Source of the DNA: Hyphococcus sp.
GTDB taxonomy: Bacteria > Pseudomonadota > Alphaproteobacteria > Caulobacterales > Parvularculaceae
Direction of reading: 5' to 3'
Assembly (NCBI GenBank): GCA_021604585.1
Contig: BQJG01000026.1
Location: forward strand, 1-44,964
DNA: 44,964 nt
Part shown: in pieces, positions 26,377 to 33,583 of the stretch
Layout of the letters: the number at the start of each line of letters is the position of its first letter
Numbering within the stretch: position 1 is the stretch's first letter
Notes under the pieces: generated by a model
What the model was told of the DNA's origin: nothing
Seen by the model: only the letters and a program-made list of their open reading frames with translations
The model's database searches: none
Position numbers and translations under genes: made by a program

Positions 26377-26956
26377 AACAGGTTCCTTTCGTCGTTCGGA
26401 CAGGTGTTTTCGCATTCGGCGGCGCATGTTCGGCGGAAAGGAAAGCGCGCATATTTTCACGCGCTCGCGCCAAATAGGTCTTCACCGACCCCAACGGGGC
26501 GTCGAGGGCTGCGGCCGCTTCGGAGTGAGAAAAGCCAGCGGCGTCGCATAGTAAAATCGATGCGCGTTCCATCTCATCGAGACTCGAAAGCGCGCGGCGT
26601 AGATCAAGCGACATCCCGGCCTCCATGTCTTGCGAATTTTGCGGAGGCGGCTCAGCCTTGAGAGTCTCTTCGAGGCGCGTTGCGGCTTTGTTTTTGCGCA
26701 CGTCTTGAAGAAGCTCGCGATAAGCGATGGCGAATAGCCATGAGCGAAATGAGCCGCCGCCAGTGAATCCAGCCAGCGCAATATGAGCCTTCATGAATGT
26801 TGCTTGGGCGATGTCATCGGCGAGTGCATTGTCGCCGCAAAGGCGCAACAAAAAAGCCCGCAATTTCCCCTGATGCCGGCGAACGAGCGTGGCGAAGGCG
26901 CGACGTTCGTCGCCCGCCTTCGCCATCGCCACAAGTTCAATATCGTTCAGTTCCAT
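26366..26956 (-). CDS. ECF-type RNA polymerase sigma factor
   Basis: A 196-residue extracytoplasmic-function sigma factor. Region 2 spans about residues 10-85 with LVRRHQGKLRAFLLRLCG, ADDIAQATFMKAH and the SFRSWLFAIAYREL promoter-melting part. Region 4 spans about residues 120-170 with the helix-turn-helix SHSEAAAALDAPLGSVKTYLARAR, broken here by the family's usual spacing. The C-terminus extends about 25 residues past region 4. The gene lies 24 bp after the DUF6249 gene and overlaps the downstream membrane-protein gene, giving a compact three-gene operon. The stimulus is unknown. Confidence 0.92.
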   Translation of the reverse strand: MELNDIELVAMAKAGDERRAFATLVRRHQGKLRAFLLRLCGDNALADDIAQATFMKAHIALAGFTGGGSFRSWLFAIAYRELLQDVRKNKAATRLEETLKAEPPPQNSQDMEAGMSLDLRRALSSLDEMERASILLCDAAGFSHSEAAAALDAPLGSVKTYLARARENMRAFLSAEHAPPNAKTPVRTTKGTCYAI

Positions 26957-26980
26957 TGGCGCCCTCCGCCGGAGGACAGG

Positions 26981-27349
26981 TTAGACTGTCGCTTCTCGCG
27001 GCGCAAAAAAGTGGAAACCCACATAGGCGAGGCCAACCAGGCCTGGGAAGGAAGCAATGCCAAGCATTGGCCGGAATACATCGTCTTCTGGAATAGCCGC
27101 GCCCAAGGCGACAAACGCCGCGGCGACCGCAATCAGGATGATCCCTTTGCGCAGATCGGCATAGGGGCCGACATTGTCGCGAATGATGGCTTCCACCAAA
27201 GCCGGATCAACCGAGCCGGTTTTCTCGATCGCGACCTTGATCGCGTCATAGACGACCAGCCGTTTTTTATAGCTGAAAAAGAAGGCGGAGATGATAATCG
27301 CCGCCAGCGCTCCAAACACCACGAAGGGCACGAAGACGTCTTCATTCAT
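26981..27349 (-). CDS. DUF6249-type membrane protein
   Basis: A 122-residue protein with three hydrophobic segments: VPFVVFGALAAIIISAFFF at the N-terminus, GIILIAVAAAFVALGAAI in the middle and FPGLVGLAYVGFHFF near the end. A cytoplasmic stretch with YKKRLVVYDAIKVAIEKTG follows the first. This pattern matches DUF6249 proteins, which often sit beside ECF sigma genes. It is the first gene of the operon; AAAAGGAAC precedes the ATG. It may sense or transmit the signal for the sigma factor (inference). Confidence 0.75.
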   Translation of the reverse strand: MNEDVFVPFVVFGALAAIIISAFFFSYKKRLVVYDAIKVAIEKTGSVDPALVEAIIRDNVGPYADLRKGIILIAVAAAFVALGAAIPEDDVFRPMLGIASFPGLVGLAYVGFHFFAPREATV

Positions 27350-27580
27350 AATTCTGGGTTCCTTTTCTTGTTCCGGTCTTGTTATCCGGATTGTTCCCTA
27401 TAGATGCGCCGGAAGGCCAGTTTGGATGTTGCGAAGCGGCGAAGGGAGCAAGTTGAGCGGTGAATGGCGCTCAGACAGCGCAGGGAGGCAGCATTTCCGC
27501 CAAATCCACCCGTGTGAACCCCGTTGACCCCAGCCGCCAGAAAGCGGTTGAAAGGCGCTGAGACTCCGCTATGAAGGCCC

Positions 27581-28387
27581 ATGGAGCGACGCAAATCCCC
27601 AGCAAAGCCGCCGCAAAAGCGGCGAAAACGCGCGAAAAAAACCAATATCGCGACGACGGCGCTGGGCGCTGAGCCGGAAAAACGCGCGCGCAAACAAGGC
27701 GCCCCCATCGCCGGCAGCAGTGAACCCCACCAGCTTCGCGTTAATGTGAAAACCGCCCGCCGCCGCGATCTCGCATCCACACTCTGGCTCGACCGGCAGT
27801 TGAACGACCCTTATGTGAAGCGCGCCAAGGCGGAAGGCTGGCGCAGCCGCGCGGCCTTCAAGCTGCTTGAGATGGATGAAAAATTCGGGCTGCTGAAATC
27901 CGGCGCCAGGGTTGTCGATCTCGGCTGCGCGCCGGGCGGCTGGCTGCAGGTCTCGGTAAAAGCGACCGGCAAAAAGGGCCAAGTTGTCGGCATCGACTAT
28001 CTGCATGTGCCCGCGGTGCCGGGCGCCGAAATTCTTGAAATGGATTTTCTCGACGAGAACGCGCCGGACAAGCTGAAGGAATTGTTGGGCGGTCCGGCGG
28101 ATGTGGTCTTGTCTGACATGGCGGCGCCCACCACGGGCCATCAGTCAACTGATCACCTTCGCATTGTCGCGCTGGCGGAAGTCGCGCTGGAGTTCGCTGA
28201 GGATGTGTTGAAACCGGGCGGCGCCTTTGTTTGTAAAGTGTTCGCTGGCGGCGCGGAAGGAGAACTGCTGACGCGCTTGAAACAGAGTTTCGCCGTTGTG
28301 AAACACGCCAAGCCAAAATCATCGCGACAGGACTCGGCGGAAAAGTATGTTGTGGCCACAGGATTTAGAAAAACGGAGGACGAGTAA
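27581..28387 (+). CDS. rlmE: 23S rRNA (uridine-2'-O-)-methyltransferase
   Basis: RlmE (FtsJ/RrmJ) methylates U2552 of 23S rRNA late in 50S assembly. It has 268 residues, including a basic extension of about 65 residues before the conserved domain. The K-D-K-E catalytic set is visible as SRAAFKL, VLSDMAAPTTG, VCKVFAGG and the distal Glu region. The SAM motif is VDLGCAPGGWLQV. Its TAA overlaps the ATG of the guaB remnant (TAATG), the original coupling of rlmE to guaB before the insertion. Confidence 0.93.
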   Translation: MERRKSPAKPPQKRRKRAKKTNIATTALGAEPEKRARKQGAPIAGSSEPHQLRVNVKTARRRDLASTLWLDRQLNDPYVKRAKAEGWRSRAAFKLLEMDEKFGLLKSGARVVDLGCAPGGWLQVSVKATGKKGQVVGIDYLHVPAVPGAEILEMDFLDENAPDKLKELLGGPADVVLSDMAAPTTGHQSTDHLRIVALAEVALEFAEDVLKPGGAFVCKVFAGGAEGELLTRLKQSFAVVKHAKPKSSRQDSAEKYVVATGFRKTEDE

Positions 28388-28503
28388 TGCAAATCCGTGA
28401 TGCGCTGACATTTGACGATGTCTTGTTGGAGCCCGGACCGTCGGAAGTGATGCCGAGTGCAGCAAGCGCTCGCTTTGCGGATTCTAGTTGGCTGTGGATA
28501 TAA
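28387..28503 (+). pseudogene. guaB 5'-end remnant (first 24 codons), left junction of an insertion
   Basis: A 38-codon frame. Residues 1-24 match the start of the intact GuaB downstream (IRDALTFDDVLLEPGPSEVM) with only residue 2 changed. After codon 24 (28458) the sequence turns into unrelated residues and stops at TAA. Its ATG overlaps the rlmE stop, so this is the native guaB start, cut off from the rest of the gene. It may still be translated, and the next frame starts 3 bp after its stop, so it could couple rlmE to the inserted gene. Confidence 0.88.
28429..28458 (+). repeat. Direct repeat, left copy (putative attL core)
   Basis: Thirty bases (guaB codons 15-24) that recur at 29129-29158 with one mismatch (G at 28443, A at 29143). 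The distance between copies is exactly 700 bp. To the left, the two guaB copies differ at 11 of 42 positions. To the right they are unrelated. This places the recombination junction within the repeat. Confidence 0.8.
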
Positions 28504-28506
28504 AGT

Positions 28507-29076
28507 ATGAATCGGGATGATCTAAAAGCAGAGCAGGGCACGGTTGATGCTGCGTGGGAGCGGGCGACCAAACTGTTTGCGAATTCAAGAGCCATGCGTC
28601 CGCGACTGAGTTGGCTCAGCGCCGTGAGTATCGATACGACGGCAAACCGTATACAGCAGTTACTGACGCAACGGCGCACAATAGCGTTCCACAATATCTT
28701 AGCCGTCCTTGATGACGCTGCTTTTGGAAGCTTTCTTCAACGTGCGGAAATAAATCTCGAACGCGCTGCGGCCGCGATGCGCCTTAATCTCGTGATCAAT
28801 ATATCAGCGCCAGTCGGAGCGCTGGTCATCGTCAATCAGCTCTTTCCTAACTTTGTACCGAACCTCGTAGAGCAATATGGAATCGACGCGGTCATCGTCG
28901 CCTCAACAAGTGTGCTTTTCCTTCTGCTTTTAAGCATGTGGTATTGCTATTCTGGTGTTGCGCAAGCGCGCGATCTGGCACATCTGACAAGGCTTTATGA
29001 TGTTCGACAGAAGGTCGCCGTGGACGCTCCTAACGATTTTGATGAAGAACCACTAAATCCAGCAGAACTCGCCTAA
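28507..29076 (+). CDS. Unrecognised two-helix membrane protein carried by the guaB insertion
   Basis: A 189-residue protein that I do not recognise. The N-terminal 90 residues are helical and charged (ANRIQQLLTQRRTIAFHN). Two hydrophobic helices follow at about 93-113 and 126-148, then a C-terminal tail that ends in many acidic residues. Both soluble ends should face the same side. It starts 3 bp after the guaB-remnant stop with only a weak ribosome binding site, so coupling is plausible. Base composition is less G+C-rich than that of rlmE and guaB. As the only cargo of the insertion, a fitness or defence role is possible but unproven. Confidence 0.75.
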   Translation: MNRDDLKAEQGTVDAAWERATKLFANSRAMRPRLSWLSAVSIDTTANRIQQLLTQRRTIAFHNILAVLDDAAFGSFLQRAEINLERAAAAMRLNLVINISAPVGALVIVNQLFPNFVPNLVEQYGIDAVIVASTSVLFLLLLSMWYCYSGVAQARDLAHLTRLYDVRQKVAVDAPNDFDEEPLNPAELA

Positions 29077-29086
29077 GGAGAAGGTT

Positions 29087-30562
29087 ATGAATATTCGCGA
29101 TGCTTTGACCTTTGATGATGTTTTGCTCGAGCCCGGACCGTCAGAAGTGATGCCGAGTCAGGTTGATGTGCGCGCGAGCCTGACGCGCGAGATCACGCTC
29201 AACATCCCAATCCTGTCTTCCGCCATGGACACCGTTACCGAAGCAGAGATGGCGATCGCCATGGCGCAGAATGGCGGGATCGGCGTGCTGCACCGGAATC
29301 TGTCGATCGCAGAACAAGCCGAGCATGTACGTCGCGTGAAACGCTTTGAAAGCGGCATGGTGGTCAACCCGCTGACCCTGACGCCTGATGATACGCTGCA
29401 CACCGCTCAAGAGTTGATGCTGGAGAAAAGCATCTCCGGTTTCCCGGTGGTTGAAGATCGAGACGCCAATGGTGTTGGCAAATTGGTTGGCGTCCTGACC
29501 AATCGCGATATGCGTTTTGCACATAACCTCGACAAACCAGTGCGCGACCTGATGACAGCGGTGGATCTCGTTACGGTTAAACCGGGCGTCAGTCAGGACG
29601 ATGTCCGCGCGCTTTGCCACAAGCGGCGGATTGAGCGCGTGGTTGTTGTTGATGATGAATATCGCTGCGTCGGATTGATCACCGTCAAGGATATGGAAAA
29701 GGCGCAGAAATACCCGCATGCCTGCAAGGATGCGCAAGGGCGTCTTCGTGTTGCGGCGGCATCGTCTGTGGGCGACAACGGCTATGAACGCATCGAAGCG
29801 CTGATTGAAGCGGGATGCGATGTTATCGTGATTGATACCGCGCACGGCCATTCTTCGAAAGTGATTGAGCAGGTCCGGCGGGTGAAGCGCGCTTACAGCT
29901 CGGCGCAAGTCATCGCCGGCAATGTCGCCACCTATGACGCAACCAAGGCGCTGATCGATGCCGGTGCAGATGCCGTAAAGGTCGGCATCGGTCCCGGTTC
30001 GATTTGCACGACGCGGATTGTCGCCGGGGTGGGCGTGCCGCAACTGACTGCGGTGATGGATGCTGCGCGTGCAGGCCGCGAAGCAGGCGTGCCGATAATC
30101 GCCGATGGAGGCGTCAAATATTCCGGCGACATGGCGAAAGCGCTCGCCGCTGGGGCCGATTGCGTGATGATCGGATCGCTGCTCGCCGGTACCGACGAAG
30201 CGCCGGGCGAAGTGTTTTTGTATCAGGGCCGCTCTTACAAATCCTATCGCGGCATGGGTTCGATCACCGCCATGTCGCGCGGTTCCGCTGACCGCTATTT
30301 CCAGGCTGATGTGAATGATCAGATGAAACTTGTGCCGGAAGGGATTGAGGGCAGGGTGCCGTACAAAGGTTCGATCAGCCCGATCCTGCATCAGCTTGTT
30401 GGCGGCGTCCGCGCCTCCATGGGCTATGTCGGCGCGCCGACGATTCCAGAGATGCAAAAGCGTGCGAAATTCGTAAAGATCACCAATGCGGGCCTCAAAG
30501 AAAGCCACGTCCACGACGTCGCGATCACTCGCGAGGCGCCGAACTATCCGACGCCGAATTAA
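29087..30562 (+). CDS. guaB: Inosine-5'-monophosphate dehydrogenase
   Basis: IMPDH oxidises IMP to XMP with NAD+, the committed step of guanine nucleotide synthesis. It has 491 residues. The TIM barrel is interrupted at about residues 95-205 by two CBS domains (MVVNPLTLTPDDTL and DLVTVKPGVSQ). The catalytic loop GPGSICTTRIVAG has Cys307, and the flap contains SSADRYFQ-like SADRYFQ. AAGGAG, overlapping the stop of the inserted gene, precedes the ATG. The first 24 codons differ synonymously from the remnant at 28387, so this 5' end probably came with the insertion while the body is native. guaA lies 3 kb downstream. Confidence 0.96.
   Translation: MNIRDALTFDDVLLEPGPSEVMPSQVDVRASLTREITLNIPILSSAMDTVTEAEMAIAMAQNGGIGVLHRNLSIAEQAEHVRRVKRFESGMVVNPLTLTPDDTLHTAQELMLEKSISGFPVVEDRDANGVGKLVGVLTNRDMRFAHNLDKPVRDLMTAVDLVTVKPGVSQDDVRALCHKRRIERVVVVDDEYRCVGLITVKDMEKAQKYPHACKDAQGRLRVAAASSVGDNGYERIEALIEAGCDVIVIDTAHGHSSKVIEQVRRVKRAYSSAQVIAGNVATYDATKALIDAGADAVKVGIGPGSICTTRIVAGVGVPQLTAVMDAARAGREAGVPIIADGGVKYSGDMAKALAAGADCVMIGSLLAGTDEAPGEVFLYQGRSYKSYRGMGSITAMSRGSADRYFQADVNDQMKLVPEGIEGRVPYKGSISPILHQLVGGVRASMGYVGAPTIPEMQKRAKFVKITNAGLKESHVHDVAITREAPNYPTPN
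29129..29158 (+). repeat. Direct repeat, right copy (putative attR core)
   Basis: Codons 15-24 of the intact guaB, 29 of 30 bases identical to 28429-28458. It marks the right junction of the insertion. Confidence 0.8.
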
Positions 30563-30702
30563 GTCTTTCGCCTATTAACGTGAGGCCCCCCGGCTAGTCT
30601 GTTCGCAAGCGCCTGAACTGTGCTCGCCGGCAACTCGCGCATCCGTGCGAGGCGTTCGCCGCACGCAACGACGTTTATGCAGCGCTTTTATTTTGAGGAG
30701 CT

Positions 30703-32049
30703 TTAAGTGATTACATCCTTTAGCGCTTCAATTAACGGGCCCAGATGTTTCTCATAATTTTTCCATCGCCCCATTGATGATTGGTAGATCGGCTGTCGCG
30801 CTTGAAATGCGCTCCACGTTCTGATCTCGCCGGTGTCAGCCGTTGTGCCGTCCGCATTTTCTAAAAGGCCGATTTCATTTCGCAACATGAGTGTGTTGTC
30901 ATCGGGATCTTGAATAAATTTTTCATAATCAACGCGAATGACATGATCGAGAGTATTTCGCCAGTGTTCCATGAGATCATCATACTGCTTGTATGCAAGT
31001 CCGACTGTACGCAGGTTGGTTTTGTATTGATGACCAAAGTTTAGATCGGTGAAGTAACAGGAAAGGCAAGTATCGAGAGGGTTTCGCCGCGATTCAATAA
31101 TGCGCGCCTGTGGCAGAATCACCCTGATAAATCCTGCATAAAGGTAGTTGGTCAGGGTCTTGTCGACGAACCGCAGCGCCTCAGAGTGTAATTTTTTGTG
31201 TTGTTCCAGATACTGGCGGCCCAAATTCAGGAAGCTTTCAACCGGAAGGTCTGGCGCCCATTCAGGATATAGAGCTTGTCGGGGATGTTTGGCGGAGACT
31301 TCAAAAATGATTTTGACGATATCGGGCCGCTCTCCAAGGCTCGCAATGCGCGGATCTTCGCATAGACGCTTTTCGAGAAGCGTTGAGCCGCTTCGCGGCA
31401 TGCCGACAATGAAGACCGGCTTTGCGCTTGCGCAGCCTGCACCGGCGCGATCACGAAGAAAACCTTCCGACCATATGGATTTGATGCGGGATACCTGCGC
31501 GGATAGCTGGCTCATATCGAATTCCCAGCCCGTCAGTTCATTCGCTTCCTTATAATTGGCGAAAGCTTTGTCATAGTCGCCAATGTCGTCATACCATTTT
31601 CCCAACGCAAAGAGGGCTTTTATTTTCATGACGGTTGAAAGGCGATTGTCCGTTTTTAGCTTTTCAACCATGTCTATCAGAGGATCGCCAGGCGCCGCCT
31701 TTCTGATCCAGGCAAGACGCTGATAAGCCATGCCGTTCGCTGGATCATTTTGAATAGCTGCCATATAGAGCGCCTGTGCGTCCGCAAATTCTCCACATTC
31801 CGTCAATGTGCTGGCGAAGCTGATTTTCAAAAAGGGATTATCCGGTTCTGCAGCCGTCGCTTTTTCATGCCACACTTTGGCTGCCGCATAGTTTTGGCTT
31901 GCGGCCTCCACAAGCGCCATGGCGTCTTGGATCGCAGCATTATCCGGCTCTAATGCAAGCACTTGCCGGGCCAAATTGCGCGCAGCCGTTGTTTCACCTT
32001 GTCGAAGGGCGAGTTTTATGTCTTTTACGGCCCGCTTCAACACAGCCAC
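30703..32049 (-). CDS. TPR-containing sulfotransferase family protein
   Basis: A 448-residue protein. The N-terminal half (to about residue 185) is made of TPR-like helical repeats, for example ALYMAAIQNDPANGMAYQRL. The C-terminal half is a sulfotransferase domain with the 5'-PAPS phosphate loop VGMPRSGSTLLEKRL near residue 215 and the 3'-phosphate-binding region RIIESRRNPLDTCLSCY. It would transfer sulfate from PAPS to an unknown acceptor. It lies alone on the minus strand between guaB and rsmB. Its A+T-richer codon use, compared with its neighbours, suggests later acquisition. Confidence 0.88.
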   Translation of the reverse strand: MAVLKRAVKDIKLALRQGETTAARNLARQVLALEPDNAAIQDAMALVEAASQNYAAAKVWHEKATAAEPDNPFLKISFASTLTECGEFADAQALYMAAIQNDPANGMAYQRLAWIRKAAPGDPLIDMVEKLKTDNRLSTVMKIKALFALGKWYDDIGDYDKAFANYKEANELTGWEFDMSQLSAQVSRIKSIWSEGFLRDRAGAGCASAKPVFIVGMPRSGSTLLEKRLCEDPRIASLGERPDIVKIIFEVSAKHPRQALYPEWAPDLPVESFLNLGRQYLEQHKKLHSEALRFVDKTLTNYLYAGFIRVILPQARIIESRRNPLDTCLSCYFTDLNFGHQYKTNLRTVGLAYKQYDDLMEHWRNTLDHVIRVDYEKFIQDPDDNTLMLRNEIGLLENADGTTADTGEIRTWSAFQARQPIYQSSMGRWKNYEKHLGPLIEALKDVIT

Positions 32050-32147
32050 ATGTCCTCTTCAGTTTTAGCCTTCACCATGTTGGCGAAACATGAGTTGTGC
32101 ATATTTGGCAATATGTCTACCACGAGAAACAAGCGGGAGTACTGTGC

Positions 32148-33530
32148 ATGCGCGAACCAGGGCGTATCTCTGCAGCGATTGAAATCGTCGAAGATTTCGA
32201 CGCTCGACGCGTGCCGCTAAAAACGGTCATCGCCGATTGGTCGCGCAACAATCGCTATGCGGGCTCAAAAGATCGCGCCTGGATTTCCGGCCTGTGTCTC
32301 GATGTGTTGCGTCGGCGTCATTCGCTTGGCGCTGCGATGGGCGATGACAGTCCGCGCTCGGCTGTACTGGCGGCAATGCGGTTCATGTGGGGGGCAAGCG
32401 TTGAAGAGCTTGTTGAGTGCGCAGCGGCTGAACATGGGCCAGGCGCGTTGAACGAATCTGAGCGCGCGCGTTTGGAAACGCAATCGCTGAATCCGGAATG
32501 GGCGGCGTGCGCGTCGCCGCCATGTGAAGCGGGTGAAATCGATCCAGTTTACGCTGGCCAAACGCCTTCCGTTGGCGACTACCCTGAATGGCTCGCGTCG
32601 CATGTGGAGCGGGCGTTCGGCGCGAATTCATCGCGTGTGATGAATGCATTTTGCGAACGGGCCGACATTGATCTGCGTGTGAACAGTTTAAAGTCGACAC
32701 CGGACAAAGCGCTGGCGGCGATGAAAATTATCAACGCCGAAGCCGCGCCCATCCTGATCAACGCCGCGCGGATTGCGGCTCCTGCACCAAGCGAAAAGGC
32801 GCCCGGGGTCACCATTATTCCGGCCTTCAACAAGGGTTGGGTCGAGGTGCAGGATCTCGGCAGTCAGATTGCAGCTGCAGCGGCGGGAAAAATCAAGGGC
32901 GCGCAAGTGCTTGATTACTGTGCGGGTGGCGGCGGCAAGTCACTGGCGCTGGCGGCAATGATGGAAAACACCGGCCAGCTCTATGCCTATGACCGCGATG
33001 CGCGGCGTCTCGCGCCGCTTTATGATCGGGCCAAGCGAGCAGGCGTTCGCAACTTGCAAATTCGTTCTCCCGCTGGCGGTGAAAATCTGGATGATCTCGC
33101 CGGCAAGATGGACGTTGTGTTTGTTGATGCGCCGTGCACCGGTGCGGGCACATGGCGGCGTCACCCGGATACCAAATGGCGGCTCACCGAAAAGCAGTTG
33201 CAAACGCGCATGGAAGAACAGGACGCAGTGCTGATCGAGGCGTCGCGTTTCGTTAAACCCGGCGGGCGCCTGGTCTGGGTGACTTGTTCGTTCCTGATGG
33301 AAGAAAACGAAGACCGGTTGGCTTCATACCTAGCTGACAACAAAGAATTCTCGCTGATTCTAGCGCTCGACGCGATCAACGCATCCGGCCAGGTCACGCA
33401 AGCGGGAAACGAGGCGCTACAGTCATGTGTGACTTCGGATGGCGCGATCCGCCTGACGCCAGACAAAATCCGTGCTGACGGGTTCTTTGTGGCGGTGCTG
33501 GTCAAGTCCGGTTCAAACGAGTTGGCGTGA
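32148..33530 (+). CDS. RsmB/NOP-family rRNA (cytosine-C5)-methyltransferase
   Basis: A 460-residue RNA m5C methyltransferase. An N-terminal NusB/RsmB-like helical region is followed by the SAM motif DYCAGGGGKSLALAAMM and the acidic YAYDRD. The two catalytic cysteine motifs are DAPCTGAGTWRRHPD and WVTCSFLMEENE. The ATG at 32148 has GGGAG nine bases upstream; 17 further in-frame codons lie upstream without family-like sequence. The target base is not certain (16S C967 in E. coli RsmB), so I leave the symbol blank. The guaB-rsmB-guaA order is usual in alphaproteobacteria. Confidence 0.9.
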   Translation: MREPGRISAAIEIVEDFDARRVPLKTVIADWSRNNRYAGSKDRAWISGLCLDVLRRRHSLGAAMGDDSPRSAVLAAMRFMWGASVEELVECAAAEHGPGALNESERARLETQSLNPEWAACASPPCEAGEIDPVYAGQTPSVGDYPEWLASHVERAFGANSSRVMNAFCERADIDLRVNSLKSTPDKALAAMKIINAEAAPILINAARIAAPAPSEKAPGVTIIPAFNKGWVEVQDLGSQIAAAAAGKIKGAQVLDYCAGGGGKSLALAAMMENTGQLYAYDRDARRLAPLYDRAKRAGVRNLQIRSPAGGENLDDLAGKMDVVFVDAPCTGAGTWRRHPDTKWRLTEKQLQTRMEEQDAVLIEASRFVKPGGRLVWVTCSFLMEENEDRLASYLADNKEFSLILALDAINASGQVTQAGNEALQSCVTSDGAIRLTPDKIRADGFFVAVLVKSGSNELA

Positions 33531-33583
33531 ATGCGAGGGAATTCTTACGTGACGCCGCCGCTCGATTCCGCTAAAGGCTCGCC

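Larger units (their letters stand above)
28459..29158 (+). mobile_element. 700-bp insertion that rebuilds the guaB 5' end
   Basis: The unit between the two 30-bp repeats contains about 48 bp of unrecognised sequence, one membrane-protein gene, and a substitute first 24 codons of guaB with a strong ribosome binding site. The structure equals single-crossover integration of a circle that carries its own guaB 5' end, as done by integrative elements that target gene ends. No recombinase is encoded, so it is either a non-autonomous element or the remnant of a larger one. Type and mechanism are inferred. Confidence 0.6.

Noticed and set aside
27371..27398. GGGAAC on the minus strand 44 bp upstream of the DUF6249 gene, considered as an ECF -35 element
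   Set aside because: No matching -10 (CGTT or GTC type) lies 16-17 bases downstream, so an autoregulated ECF promoter is not supported.
29141..30514. 457-codon open frame on the minus strand opposite guaB
   Set aside because: It is fully antisense to a clear IMPDH gene, is rich in His, Arg and Ala as typical for shadow frames in G+C-rich DNA, and shows no family motif.
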